Shown here piece by piece: positions 35,889-44,746 of a DNA stretch of 64,000 bases. Source of the DNA: Pseudomonas fluorescens (GTDB lineage: Bacteria; Pseudomonadota; Gammaproteobacteria; Pseudomonadales; Pseudomonadaceae); contig NZ_CP038438.1 in assembly GCF_004683905.1 (NCBI RefSeq), positions 3,596,001 through 3,660,000 on the forward strand. The letters are read 5' to 3'. The position numbers were made by a program, and so were the translations under genes. Position 1 is the stretch's first letter, and each line of letters starts with the position of its first letter. Under the pieces are notes generated by a model. The model ran no database searches. It had not been told where the DNA came from and was given only the letters and a program-made list of their open reading frames with translations.

Positions 35889-36257
35889 TCAAAACGGCCC
35901 CTGCGTCATCACCCGTGTCTCGATGATGCTGCGCAGCGCAACGACCCGCTTCTGATACAGATCGGTCAAACAATCGAGCTTCGCGCCACAGGCCTTACGG
36001 CCTTTGAGGAACTCCTGTTGTTCACCGATCAGAGCATCGCGCCCGCCCATCGGCAGCAGGCGTTTATCGAGGCTGAACAGCTCGCCCATGGTGACGTCCA
36101 GGTCGTTCAAGGCGCGGTTGGCGCAAACGGCTTTTTCGTCCATGGATTTGGCCTTGTCGCAGTCGAAACTGGCGGCTTGAGTTGAATTTGCAGCGATCAG
36201 CAGCGCACAGCCGAGGGCGGCTGCGGTCGCCCGTGAAATTTCTCGAACTCCCGTCAT
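35889..36257 (-). CDS. LprI/DUF1311-type secreted protein
   Basis: The 122-residue protein has a signal peptide (to about residue 28, ..STQAAS). An LprI N-terminal domain follows with four cysteines in the typical order (SFDCDKAKS, AVCANRAL, KACGAKLDC). The family includes lysozyme-inhibitor LprI of mycobacteria and many uncharacterised proteobacterial proteins. ATG 36255-36257 is chosen; TTG 36284 is possible but less likely. Divergent from the small gene at 36299. Confidence 0.82.
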   Translation of the reverse strand: MTGVREISRATAAALGCALLIAANSTQAASFDCDKAKSMDEKAVCANRALNDLDVTMGELFSLDKRLLPMGGRDALIGEQQEFLKGRKACGAKLDCLTDLYQKRVVALRSIIETRVMTQGPF

Positions 36258-36298
36258 GGCTTCGTATCCAACGTTGTAGGTCAATGGAGGTATGAAAA

Positions 36299-36529
36299 AT
36301 GAAAAGCACCGACGATATCAAGCCTGCAACACCTCATAACGCGCCACCGCTCGACTCCTCGGGCAAACCGGTGGATGTGGTGAACCGCGATCTGCAGGAC
36401 AGCGACGACGACACCCGCGCCGTGGACGAGGTGATTACCCCCACCTCCACCCGCGTCATGGAACAGGACACCGAGGAGCTCAAGCGTAAGACCGATGCGA
36501 TCGAACGCAAGGTCGCCGACGGTAACTGA
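36299..36529 (+). CDS. short acidic, probably disordered protein
   Basis: The 76 residues are rich in Asp, Pro, Thr and Lys (MKSTDDIKPATPHNAPPLDS..., ending in a charged ERKVADGN helix). There are no membrane segments. A strong GGAGG sits 8 bases before the ATG, so it is probably real. Function unknown. Confidence 0.7.
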   Translation: MKSTDDIKPATPHNAPPLDSSGKPVDVVNRDLQDSDDDTRAVDEVITPTSTRVMEQDTEELKRKTDAIERKVADGN

Positions 36530-36569
36530 CGCGACGCTCCCCCTCCTTAAAGTGAATTTTCACCTTCCT

Positions 36570-36593
36570 GTCCCGGGTTTTCCTGCCCGGGAC
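36570..36593. terminator. hairpin GTCCCGGG/CCCGGGAC
   Basis: A perfect 8-bp stem with an 8-base loop follows the small acidic gene by 40 bp. There is no T-run after it, so it may stabilise or end the transcript only weakly. The rest of the 250-bp gap to the monooxygenase gene is AT-rich around 36655-36690 (AATAATATTTTA), a plausible promoter region. Confidence 0.45.
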
Positions 36594-36779
36594 AACCCTC
36601 CCCCTGTCCTGCAAGCCGCGTTTTTACTGGCTTCGCCCCTTCTGCTTCAGCAATTTGTATTCACATCCCAGCTTAATAATATTTTACCGATACCCCCCTC
36701 CTGCCTAGTCTGACCGCAAGCAAAACGGACAAGCCTGAAGCGATCCGAATCCACTTGCCTTGCCAGGAAGGATGTAGAA

Positions 36780-38099
36780 ATGACCACTGAAATAATAAAA
36801 ACAGACACGCTTGTCGTGGGGGCCGGACAGGCCGGTGTGGCGATGAGCGAGCACCTGAGCAAACTCGGCGTGCCGCACCTGGTGCTGGAGCGCAGCCGCA
36901 TCGCCGAACGCTGGCGCACCGGGCGCTGGGACTCGTTGGTAGCCAACGGTCCGGCGTGGCACGACCGCTTCCCGGGGCTGGAATTCGATGATGTCGATCC
37001 CGACGGTTTCGCCCATAAGGAGCGCGTGGCGGACTACTTCGAAGCCTATGCGAAGAAATTCAACGCGCCGATCCGCACCGGGGTCGAGGTCAAAAGCGTG
37101 GTGCGCAATGTCGGGCGTCCGGGCTTCACCGTCGAGACCTCCGAAGGCGTGATCGAGGCCAGCCGCGTGGTCGCGGCAACCGGCCCGTTCCAGCGCCCGG
37201 TGATCCCGCCGATCGCCCCGCAAGACCCGCGTCTGTTGCAGATCCACTCCGCCGACTATCGCAATCCGCAGCAACTGCCCGCAGGCGCAGTGCTGGTGGT
37301 TGGCGCCGGTTCGTCAGGCGTGCAGATCGCTGATGAACTGCAGCGCTCCGGCAAGCAGGTGTACCTGTCGGTAGGTGCGCATGACCGTCCGCCGCGTGCC
37401 TATCGCAACCGTGATTTCTGCTGGTGGCTGGGGGTGCTCGGCGAGTGGGATCAGGCGGCGATGAAACCCGGTCGCGAGCACGTGACCATCGCGGTCAGCG
37501 GCGCGCATGGCGGGCGCACCATCGATTTTCGTGGTCTGGCCCATCGCGGCATGACTCTCGTCGGTGTGACCGAGTCGTTCAACAACGGCGTGGTGACCTT
37601 CAAGCAGGATCTGCGCGACAACCTCAAGCGTGGCGACGAAAACTATCTGGCGCTGCTGGATGCCGCGGATGCCTACATCGAACGTAATGGCCTGGATCTG
37701 CCCGAAGAACCCGAGGCGCGCGAAACCTATCCGGATCCCGATTGCGTGAAAAATCCGCTGCTCGATCTCGATCTGGCCAAGGCCGGGATCACTTCGATCA
37801 TCTGGGCTACCGGGTTCGCCGTGGACTATTCCTGGCTGCAGGTCGCCGCGTTTGACGACAAGGGCAAACCGCAGCATCAGCGTGGCGTGTCCAGCGAGCC
37901 GGGTGTGTATTTCCTTGGGCTGCCATGGCAGTCGCGCCGTGGTTCGTCGTTCATCTGGGGCGTGTGGCATGACGCCAAACACGTGGCCGACCACATCGCC
38001 ACCCAGCGTAAATACCTCGATTACAAGGATGCCGAGCAGCGTGAAGCCGCCCTGCATTCGACCGCCAGCACGAAAGCCGCCGACACCGTCGACGCTTGA
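36780..38099 (+). CDS. flavin-containing monooxygenase-like FAD enzyme (CzcO-like)
   Basis: The 439-residue protein has an FAD-binding GAGQAGVAMSEHL near 17-29 and a second nucleotide motif GAGSSGVQIADEL near 177-189. An LERSRIAERWRTGRWDSL block is typical of COG2072 flavoproteins. The C-terminus FLGLPWQSRRGSSFIWG is also conserved in the group. No full Baeyer-Villiger fingerprint FxGxxxHxxxW was seen. Likely an NADPH-dependent N- or C-oxygenase of a small molecule. First gene of a run with RidA, DUF1028 and an ArgE-type deacylase; GGAAGGATG precedes the ATG. Confidence 0.9.
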   Translation: MTTEIIKTDTLVVGAGQAGVAMSEHLSKLGVPHLVLERSRIAERWRTGRWDSLVANGPAWHDRFPGLEFDDVDPDGFAHKERVADYFEAYAKKFNAPIRTGVEVKSVVRNVGRPGFTVETSEGVIEASRVVAATGPFQRPVIPPIAPQDPRLLQIHSADYRNPQQLPAGAVLVVGAGSSGVQIADELQRSGKQVYLSVGAHDRPPRAYRNRDFCWWLGVLGEWDQAAMKPGREHVTIAVSGAHGGRTIDFRGLAHRGMTLVGVTESFNNGVVTFKQDLRDNLKRGDENYLALLDAADAYIERNGLDLPEEPEARETYPDPDCVKNPLLDLDLAKAGITSIIWATGFAVDYSWLQVAAFDDKGKPQHQRGVSSEPGVYFLGLPWQSRRGSSFIWGVWHDAKHVADHIATQRKYLDYKDAEQREAALHSTASTKAADTVDA

Positions 38100-38157
38100 T
38101 TGCCCTCTTTCGCGGCGGTGCCCGGTGCGCCGCTGAACACCTAGTCTGGAGCTGTAC

Positions 38158-38574
38158 ATGAGCAAGCCAACCCACACCCGCATCCGTATGTTCAACACCA
38201 AGGACACCTACCCGAATCAGACGCTGGATAACGACCTGTGCCAGGCCGTACGCGCCGGCAACACGGTGTACGTCCGAGGTCAGGTCGGCACCGATTTCGA
38301 CGGTAATCTGGTGGGCCTCGGGGATCCGCGTGCGCAGGCCGAACAGGCAATGCGCAACGTCAAGCAACTGCTGGAAGAAGCCGGCAGCGACATGAGCCAT
38401 ATCGTCAAGACCACCACCTACCTGATCGACCCGCGCTACCGCGAGCCGGTGTATCAGGAAGTCGGCAAGTGGCTCAAAGGCGTGTTCCCGATCTCCACCG
38501 GGCTGGTGGTGTCGGCACTGGGGCAGCCGCAGTGGCTGATGGAGATTGATGTGGTGGCGGTGATTCCCGAGTAA
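38158..38574 (+). CDS. RidA/YjgF-family protein (imine deaminase-like)
   Basis: The 138-residue RidA-fold protein has TVYVRGQVGTDFDG (near 40), QMRNVKQLLEEAG-like core AEQAMRNVKQLLEEAG and a C-terminal LGQPQWLMEIDVVAV. RidA proteins hydrolyse enamines/imines such as 2-aminoacrylate; RutC does so in pyrimidine breakdown. The usual C-terminal arginine (ARxxxEI type) is replaced by GQPQWLMEI, so its exact activity may differ. It lies 58 bp after the monooxygenase. Confidence 0.9.
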   Translation: MSKPTHTRIRMFNTKDTYPNQTLDNDLCQAVRAGNTVYVRGQVGTDFDGNLVGLGDPRAQAEQAMRNVKQLLEEAGSDMSHIVKTTTYLIDPRYREPVYQEVGKWLKGVFPISTGLVVSALGQPQWLMEIDVVAVIPE

Positions 38575-38589
38575 GTCGGAAGACCGAGT

Positions 38590-38666
38590 CGCGGCCTTCG
38601 CGAGCAGGCTCACTCCTACAAGGGAACGCATTTCAAGGTAGGAGTGAGCCTGCTCGCGATGAGGCC
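38590..38666. repeat. REPIN between RidA and DUF1028 genes
   Basis: CTTCGCGAGCAGGCTCACTC (from 38596) is mirrored by GGAGTGAGCCTGCTCGCGAT (38641-38660), with a 25-bp spacer. A REPIN inside the run may protect the upstream mRNA segment or attenuate transcription to DUF1028. Confidence 0.85.
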
Positions 38667-38692
38667 AGTCAAGACACACAAGGAGTAAACAG

Positions 38693-39370
38693 ATGACCTT
38701 TTCAATCGCAGCCCGTTGCCCCGAAACCGGCCAGTTCGGTGTCGCCATCAGTTCCTCCAGCATCGCCGTCGGCGCGCGTTGCCCGTGGCTGCTGCCGGGT
38801 GTCGGCGCGGTGTCGAGCCAGAATATCACCCTGCCGTCCCTCGGCCCGGAGGTCCTTGCATTGATGGAGCAAGGCCACGCGCCCGACGCGGCGCTGGACC
38901 AGGTGCTGACCCGCAACGGCTACAGCCAATACCGACAGATCACCGCGATCAACCACTTCGGCCAGACCGCGCATTTCAGCGGCGCGCAGACCCTCGGCGT
39001 GCACAACGCCGTGTCCGGCGAACAATGCGTGGCCGCTGGCAACATGCTCGCCGGGCGCTCGGTAATCGAAGCGATGGTCAGTGCCTTTGAGGACGGCGAA
39101 GGCCAGTTGGCCGACCGCTTGCTCAAGGCCTTGCACGCCGCACAAGCCCTCGGTGGCGAAGCCGGGCCGGTGCATTCGGCAGCCGTGGTGGTGGTCGGCG
39201 AACAGACCTGGCCGATCGTCAATTTGCGCGTTGATTGGGCAGACGCAGACCCGATCGGCCAACTGCAAAAACTCTGGGACGCCTATCAGCCGCAGTTGCA
39301 GGACTACATCGACCGCGCACTCGACCCGGCCAAGGCGCCGGGTTATGGCGTTGCCGGTGATGATCGATGA
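38693..39370 (+). CDS. DUF1028 family protein (Ntn-hydrolase-like)
   Basis: The 225 residues show the DUF1028 start MTFSIAARCPETGQFGVAIS, with GARCPWLLPGVGAV and the C-terminal AAVVVVGEQTW. The family has an Ntn-hydrolase-type fold with no settled reaction; it recurs near RidA and amidohydrolase genes. Good AAGGAG site. The stop overlaps the ArgE-type deacylase start (ATGA), so it is coupled to that gene. Confidence 0.9.
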   Translation: MTFSIAARCPETGQFGVAISSSSIAVGARCPWLLPGVGAVSSQNITLPSLGPEVLALMEQGHAPDAALDQVLTRNGYSQYRQITAINHFGQTAHFSGAQTLGVHNAVSGEQCVAAGNMLAGRSVIEAMVSAFEDGEGQLADRLLKALHAAQALGGEAGPVHSAAVVVVGEQTWPIVNLRVDWADADPIGQLQKLWDAYQPQLQDYIDRALDPAKAPGYGVAGDDR

Positions 39371-40518
39371 GCAGCAGCGTCGCGTTGCTCAAGACGCTGG
39401 TGGGCTTCGACACCACCAGCCGCGAATCCAACCTGCAGCTGATCGAGTTCGTGCGTGATTACCTCGCAGGCTTCGATGTGCCGTGCGAGCTGATCTACAA
39501 CGCCGAGCGCAGCAAGGCCAATCTGTTCGCGACCATTGGCCCGGCCGAGCAACCGGGCATCGTGCTCTCGGGGCACACCGATGTGGTGCCGGTCGATGGT
39601 CAACCATGGACAGTAGCGCCGTTCGAACTCAGCGAACACGACGGCAAGCTGTTCGGGCGCGGCACCGCCGACATGAAGGGCTACATCGCTTGCGTGCTGG
39701 CGCTGGTGCCGGCGCTGGTCGCTGCAGAGCTGCGCATGCCGGTGCACATCGCCCTGTCCTATGACGAAGAAGTCGGCTGCCTCGGGGTACGCTCGTTGCT
39801 CGCCGAGCTGGAGCAGCGGCCGGTCAAACCGCTGCTGTGCATCATCGGTGAACCGACCGAGTTGAAACCGGTGCTCGGCCATAAAGGCAAACTGGCGATG
39901 CGCTGCGACGTGCGCGGCCATCCGTGTCATTCGGCCTACGCACCGCTGGGGGTCAACGCCATCGAGTACGCCGCCGAGCTAATCGGTGAGCTGGGGCGCA
40001 TCGGCCAGCAACTGAAAGCACCCGAGCATCACGACACGCGCTTCGATCCGCCCTACAGCACGGTGCAGACCGGGGTGATCAGCGGCGGCAAGGCCTTGAA
40101 CATCGTGCCTGCCGATTGCCGCTTCGACTTTGAGATCCGTGCCCTGCCCTCGCAAGATCCAACCCTGGTAGCGCAGCAGTTGCAGGCTTATGCCGAGCAG
40201 CAAGTGCTGCCGCGCATGCGTGCGGTCAGCGAGCACAGTGCGATTCGTTTCAGTGAGCTGTCGGCTTATCCCGGCCTGGCTACCGATGCGCAGAGTCAGG
40301 CGGCGGAGCTGATTGCGGCGTTTTGCGGTTCACGGGAATTCGGCACCGTGGCGTTCGGCACCGAGGGCGGGCTGTTCGATGCGGCGGGTATTCCCACCGT
40401 GGTCTGTGGCCCCGGCAGCATGGATCAGGGGCACAAACCGGATGAGTTTGTCAGTCGTGCGCATCTCGATGCCTGCGATGCGATGCTGCAACGGATGCTG
40501 GCCTCGATTCGCGCCTGA
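39367..40518 (+). CDS. ArgE-type M20 deacylase
   Basis: The 383-residue M20 metallohydrolase has SGHTDVVPVDGQPW (first metal His/Asp near 76) and GRGTADMKGYI (bridging Asp near 108). DEEVGC is the catalytic Glu pair near 139, and FGTEGGLFDAAG contains the Glu-His replacement region. A C-terminal HKPDE holds the last ligand. It resembles acetylornithine deacetylase, but with this context it probably cleaves another N-acyl compound. Coupled to DUF1028; convergent with LysR at 40543. Confidence 0.92.
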   Translation: MSSSVALLKTLVGFDTTSRESNLQLIEFVRDYLAGFDVPCELIYNAERSKANLFATIGPAEQPGIVLSGHTDVVPVDGQPWTVAPFELSEHDGKLFGRGTADMKGYIACVLALVPALVAAELRMPVHIALSYDEEVGCLGVRSLLAELEQRPVKPLLCIIGEPTELKPVLGHKGKLAMRCDVRGHPCHSAYAPLGVNAIEYAAELIGELGRIGQQLKAPEHHDTRFDPPYSTVQTGVISGGKALNIVPADCRFDFEIRALPSQDPTLVAQQLQAYAEQQVLPRMRAVSEHSAIRFSELSAYPGLATDAQSQAAELIAAFCGSREFGTVAFGTEGGLFDAAGIPTVVCGPGSMDQGHKPDEFVSRAHLDACDAMLQRMLASIRA

Positions 40519-40542
40519 TCCTTTCGGCCTGACTGCCTGCCT

Positions 40543-41454
40543 TCAAGCGTGCAGTCGGGCCAATTCCTCGCGGCAATGATCAACGAACAACTGCACCGGT
40601 TTGGTCAGTTGCACCCGACGCAGCCAGGCTGCCGACAAACCCGAGCCGGTCACGGTTTCCGCCAGCGGCACGCACACCACTTTCTGCCCGTCGTAGGTGT
40701 ACTCGCCGAACGGTCGGGTCACCAGAATCGAAAAGCCGAAACCGCGCCCAACCATGCCGCGCACCATCTCGATCGACGGTGAGCTGAAGACGATGTGCGG
40801 GGTCAGTCCGCGCTCTTCGAAGATGCTCACGAAGTAGGTGCGGCTGGGCACCACGTCGAGCAGGATCATCGGCTCCAGCACCAGATCGTGCAGCGAGACT
40901 TTCGCCTGTTGCGCGAAGCGATGGTCGGCCGGCAGCAAGGCATAAGGCTGCTGCGGCGGCATCAGCGGTGTGGTTTCGATGGTGGTGTCGAGGTCGTGCT
41001 CGAACAGCATCGCGACATCGATGCTGCCGGCGGTCAGCGCCTGCACCAGTTCCTGCTGTTCGCCATCGCGAATACGGATTTCCACGCCCGGCCAGCGCTG
41101 CTTGAAACCGGCAATCAGGCGCGGCAGGTACAGCGGCGCGACGGTTTCGAAACAGCCGATATCGATCTGCCCGGAGACCACATCGTTATCCGCCAGCGCG
41201 TTCTGCTCGAACTCATGCGCCACTCGCAGCAATTCCAGCGCCTTGCGATAGAACCGCGAGCCGCTGGGCGTCAGCGAAACGCCCTGGGCGTGATGGCGGA
41301 TGAACAGCTGCACACCGAAGCTTTCTTCCAGATGCTTGATCGCGGTAGAGACGGACGGCTGGGCGATATAGAGCTTGCGCGAGGCTTCGGCGACGCTGCC
41401 GCAATCGGCGGTGGTGACGAAGTATTTGAGCTGGCGCAGGTTGTAGGCGGCCAT
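40543..41454 (-). CDS. LysR-family regulator
   Basis: The 303 residues include an HTH (MAAYNLRQLKYFVTTADCGS, then LYIAQPSVSTAIKHLEE) and an effector domain at about 90-295. CysB/CatR-like in layout. It is convergent with the deacylase gene and divergent from the NCS1 permease gene, 399 bp away. The likely target is that permease or the deacylase run. Confidence 0.92.
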   Translation of the reverse strand: MAAYNLRQLKYFVTTADCGSVAEASRKLYIAQPSVSTAIKHLEESFGVQLFIRHHAQGVSLTPSGSRFYRKALELLRVAHEFEQNALADNDVVSGQIDIGCFETVAPLYLPRLIAGFKQRWPGVEIRIRDGEQQELVQALTAGSIDVAMLFEHDLDTTIETTPLMPPQQPYALLPADHRFAQQAKVSLHDLVLEPMILLDVVPSRTYFVSIFEERGLTPHIVFSSPSIEMVRGMVGRGFGFSILVTRPFGEYTYDGQKVVCVPLAETVTGSGLSAAWLRRVQLTKPVQLFVDHCREELARLHA

Positions 41455-41540
41455 ATAAAAACCTCTGCAAGTGAGACAACGCTTTTGTGGTGAGGAGATT
41501 TATCTGTTGTCAGGACATTTATCTGTAGTTAGGAGGCTCT

Positions 41541-41643
41541 GTGGTGAGGGGATTTATCCCCGATGGGGCGCGAAGCGGCCCCTGTTTCTAAAGTCAAAAG
41601 AGGGGCCGCTTCGCAGCCCATCGGGGATAAATCCCCTCACCAC
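41541..41643. repeat. long 43-bp inverted repeat
   Basis: Arm 41541-41583 (GTGGTGAGGGGATTTATCCC...) and arm 41601-41643 are reverse complements with two mismatches, separated by 17 bp; transcript would fold into a long stem. Degenerate single copies of the ATTTATC motif occur at 41500-41535. This is a distinct repeat class from the GTGGGAGC REPs. It sits in the otherwise gene-free 41455-41853 space. Confidence 0.9.
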
Positions 41644-41815
41644 AAAACTGTGTAAATCCAGGACAGAGTGAAGCCTGAACATACCGGAGCTACGCATTAC
41701 ACGCGGCATATATTTTTTAAGGTCTGAAGCAACAAACTTACTAATTTATCTATCCCGGGCCTTTGCACATGATCGCTTCAACAAGAAATGCGCCGTCCGT
41801 GTCGGCGCTTACCGA

Positions 41816-41831
41816 AGTACGTCCACGTACT
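41816..41831. promoter_or_regulatory. perfect palindrome in NCS1 permease leader
   Basis: AGTACGT-CC-ACGTACT is a perfect 7-2-7 inverted repeat 22 bp upstream of the permease ATG, right before its ribosome site (TTGGAG). It could be a repressor operator or a leader hairpin. It differs from LysR T-N11-A sites in having a short spacer. Confidence 0.55.
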
Positions 41832-41853
41832 CATCCTTGCCTTGGAGTTCGTC

Positions 41854-43269
41854 ATGTCCACCTCTGCAACAACATCCGCGCCGCTCATTGAAAAACACAC
41901 GATAGGATACGTGCCCCCCGAAGATCGCCACGGAAAGGTCAGGGATCTGTTCACGCTGTGGTTCGGCGGCAACATCGCGCCGTTGCCGATCGTCACCGGC
42001 GCGCTGGGCGTGCAGTTGTTCCACTTGAATCTGGTCTGGGGCATCGTCGCGATTCTGGTCGGTCATCTGGTCGGCGGCGTGCTGATGGCGCTGCACTCGG
42101 CGCAAGGCCCGCAGATGGGCATTCCGCAGATGATCCAGAGCCGCGCGCAGTTCGGCTCGCTCGGTGCTCTGCTGGTGGTGCTGATTGCCGGGGTCATGTA
42201 CATCGGCTTCTTTGCCTCCAACATCGTGCTGGCCGGCAAGTCGCTGCACGGCGTGGTCGACAGCGTGCCGGTGCCGGTCGGCATCGTCATCGGTGCCCTC
42301 GGTTCGGGGATCATCGGCATCATCGGCTACCGCTTCATCCACGTGCTCAACCGCATCGGCACCTGGGTGCTGGGGATCGGCATCGTCGTCGGTTTCGGCT
42401 ACATCTTCACCCATATTCAAACCGATGACTTCCTCACCCGCGGCAGCTTCAACCTCTCCGGCTGGCTCGCCACCGTGTCGCTCGCCGCGCTGTGGCAGAT
42501 CGCGTTTGCGCCGTACGTGTCCGACTATTCGCGTTATTTGCCGGCCGATGTAAAAGTCTCGTCGACGTTCTGGACCACGTATCTGGGTTCGGCGCTGGGC
42601 TCGAGTCTGGCGTTCATCTTCGGTGCGGTCGCCGTGCTGGCGACCCCGGTGGGCATGGACACCATGGATGCGGTCAAGCTCGCCACTGGCTCGATCGGCC
42701 CGCTGATGCTGGTGCTGTTCCTGCTCAGCGTGATCAGCCACAACGCCCTCAACCTGTACGGCGCGGTGCTGTCGCTGATCACTCTGGTGCAGACCTTTGC
42801 CTATCGCTGGATTCCGACCGCCAAGAGCCGTGCGGTGATCTCGATCATCGTGCTTCTGGCCTGCTGCTTCGCCGCCGTCGGCGCGTCGAAGGACTTCATC
42901 GGCCACTTCGTCGACATGGTGCTGGTGCTGCTGGTGGTGCTGGTGCCGTGGACGGCGATCAACCTGATCGACTTCTACGCCATTCACAAGGGCCAGTACG
43001 ACATCCAGTCGATCTTCCAGGTCGACGGTGGCATCTACGGACGTTACAACCCGCAGGCGTTGCTGGCCTATGCGATCGGCATTGCGGTGCAGATCCCGTT
43101 CATGAACACCCCGCTGTACGTCGGCCCGGTGTCGGCGCACATCAACGGCGCCGACCTGTCGTGGCTGGTGGGGCTGCTGGTGACCTCGCCGCTGTACTTC
43201 TGGCTGGCCAGTCGTGACAGCGCCTATCGGCGGCGGATGATGGGCGGGAAACTGGTGGGCAGTCACTGA
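41854..43269 (+). CDS. NCS1-family nucleobase/hydantoin-type permease
   Basis: The 471-residue membrane protein has about 12 transmembrane segments, the [16 protein letters not shown] start of NCS1 transporters, [20 protein letters not shown] in TM3, and SDYSRYLP in the middle. NCS1 carriers import purines, cytosine, allantoin, hydantoins or thiamine. The exact ligand is unknown. ATG 41854 follows TTGGAG; longer frame rejected. Divergent from LysR, followed by a hairpin. Confidence 0.9.
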   Translation: MSTSATTSAPLIEKHTIGYVPPEDRHGKVRDLFTLWFGGNIAPLPIVTGALGVQLFHLNLVWGIVAILVGHLVGGVLMALHSAQGPQMGIPQMIQSRAQFGSLGALLVVLIAGVMYIGFFASNIVLAGKSLHGVVDSVPVPVGIVIGALGSGIIGIIGYRFIHVLNRIGTWVLGIGIVVGFGYIFTHIQTDDFLTRGSFNLSGWLATVSLAALWQIAFAPYVSDYSRYLPADVKVSSTFWTTYLGSALGSSLAFIFGAVAVLATPVGMDTMDAVKLATGSIGPLMLVLFLLSVISHNALNLYGAVLSLITLVQTFAYRWIPTAKSRAVISIIVLLACCFAAVGASKDFIGHFVDMVLVLLVVLVPWTAINLIDFYAIHKGQYDIQSIFQVDGGIYGRYNPQALLAYAIGIAVQIPFMNTPLYVGPVSAHINGADLSWLVGLLVTSPLYFWLASRDSAYRRRMMGGKLVGSH

Positions 43270-43287
43270 GATTGATTCGATGTAAAA

Positions 43288-43314
43288 AGAAGGCCCGCCA
43301 TGCGCGGGCCTTCT
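43288..43314. terminator. hairpin AGAAGGCCCGC/GCGGGCCTTCT after permease gene
   Basis: A perfect 11-bp stem with a 5-base loop lies 18 bp after the permease stop. The minus strand has a T-run after it (TTTTTAC); the plus strand only a weak one. Probably a bidirectional or partial terminator before the GST gene. Confidence 0.75.
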
Positions 43315-43373
43315 GCGTTGTGGTGTGGTATTTCTTGATGCCCCGACAGGCACCCACGAGACAGGGAAAACTC

Positions 43374-43997
43374 ATGCTGCGAATTCTGGGCAAGGCGTCA
43401 TCGATCAACGTGCGCAAAGTGCTGTGGACCTGCGCTGAACTGCAGATCCCGTTCGAGCGTGAGGATTGGGGCTCGGGCTTCAAGCAGACTGATACGCCGG
43501 AGTTTCTCGCCCTCAACCCCTGCGCCATGGTGCCGGTGATTCAGGACGGCGATTTCACCCTGTGGGAATCGAACACCATCATTCGTTATCTGGCGGGCAA
43601 CTATGGCGGCGCTGACCTCTACCCCGCCGAGCCGCGAACCCGCGCGCGGGTCGATCAGTGGATCGACTGGCAGGCGTCGGAGCTGAACCGCTCGTGGTCG
43701 TATGCGTTCATATCGCTGGTGCGCCAGTCAGCGGATTATCAGGACAGCGCCGCTCTGGCCAAGGGCATCGAGCAATGGTCGAAGACCATGGGCATCCTTG
43801 ATCAGCAGTTGCAGAAGACTGGCGCGTACGTCAGTGGCGAGCAGTTTTCCCTCGCCGATATTCCTGTCGGGCTGTCGGTGAATCGCTGGTTCGAAACTCC
43901 GCTCGCGCATCCGGACTATCCCGCCGTCAGCGCGTATTACCAGCGTCTGAGCCAACGCGAAGGCTTTCGCCTGTACGGCAGAAACGGTACGCCGTGA
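43374..43997 (+). CDS. glutathione S-transferase
   Basis: The 207 residues comprise an N-terminal thioredoxin domain ([42 protein letters not shown]) and a C-terminal helical domain with [16 protein letters not shown]. It begins with GGGAAAA upstream. It is probably in the same run as the permease but separated by a hairpin. GSTs in such loci often open rings or isomerise products with glutathione. Convergent with the M24 gene, 3 bp apart. Confidence 0.9.
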   Translation: MLRILGKASSINVRKVLWTCAELQIPFEREDWGSGFKQTDTPEFLALNPCAMVPVIQDGDFTLWESNTIIRYLAGNYGGADLYPAEPRTRARVDQWIDWQASELNRSWSYAFISLVRQSADYQDSAALAKGIEQWSKTMGILDQQLQKTGAYVSGEQFSLADIPVGLSVNRWFETPLAHPDYPAVSAYYQRLSQREGFRLYGRNGTP

Positions 43998-44000
43998 CAA

Positions 44001-44663
44001 TCAGATCAACAGATCTTCATAAAACGCGCCGAACGGTCGCTGCGGGTGGGCGATCTGGATTTCCAGAATCCACACCCCGGCATTTGGCGTCTGGTCGAAA
44101 TCGCCGAGATTGCCGCCGCGATGGATCGTGTGCGGGAAATCGCTGACGCGGTGGCCCTTGATGTCGAGATTGAGTTTCCAGCCCATGGTTTCAGCCTGAT
44201 CGCTGGCGTAACGGTACAACTCGACACCGCTCACGCCTTGGCGCCACAGTGCCTCGACACGCTTGAATAGCTCCTTGGACGCCGCCGCGCAGGCGATCAT
44301 TTCCGGATCGGAGCCGGTGGTGAAGGTTGCGCCGGCATCGCCTTCGTGCCCCTGCCAGACCACGCCCATGTCAATGAAGAAAATATCGTTGTCACCGAGC
44401 ACCGGATCGCCTTCGGAACGCTCCTTGAACGCCTTCAGCGTATTGGCGCCGAAGCGAATCAGCAGCGGATGCCAGATGCGGTCCATGCCCAGTTCGGCGA
44501 GGATCTGCTTGCCCCGCTCCTGGGCTTCGGACTCACGCATGCCGGGCTTGATCACCCTGGCGATGGCATCAACGGCGTTCCAGGTCAGGCCCTGCGCATG
44601 ACGCATCGTTTCCAGCACAAACCGCTCACCGACCGCTTCTTTACCGCTCAGGGCTGCACTCAT
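44001..44663 (-). CDS. M24-family metallopeptidase-like enzyme
   Basis: The 220-residue pita-bread fold protein has all five M24 metal ligands: D in FFIDMG, D in GDAGATF, H in GHRVSDFPH, E in ILEIQIAHP and E in FYEDLLI. These proteins are aminopeptidases or Xaa-Pro hydrolases, but creatinase-type relatives cleave small non-peptide C-N bonds. That reading fits the local context, and no creatinase-specific residue was proven. ATG 44663 has GAGGA 8 bases before it; a 341-residue frame runs into the LysR gene and is rejected. Confidence 0.86.
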   Translation of the reverse strand: MSAALSGKEAVGERFVLETMRHAQGLTWNAVDAIARVIKPGMRESEAQERGKQILAELGMDRIWHPLLIRFGANTLKAFKERSEGDPVLGDNDIFFIDMGVVWQGHEGDAGATFTTGSDPEMIACAAASKELFKRVEALWRQGVSGVELYRYASDQAETMGWKLNLDIKGHRVSDFPHTIHRGGNLGDFDQTPNAGVWILEIQIAHPQRPFGAFYEDLLI

Positions 44664-44746
44664 TTGCTTGTTCCTCATGGCTACGCTGTGTAGTTTTTTA
44701 TATTGCGAAACGCCGATCAAGATACAGCCATGACACAACGTGTCAA

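Noticed and set aside
35056..36300. Toxin gene next to the immunity-like pair
   Set aside because: No frame of toxin size or secretion marker is present; only immunity-like and LprI-type proteins are seen.
41809..43353. 514-codon antisense frame across the NCS1 permease gene
   Set aside because: Rich in His/Gln/Arg, typical of antisense translation of a membrane protein gene.
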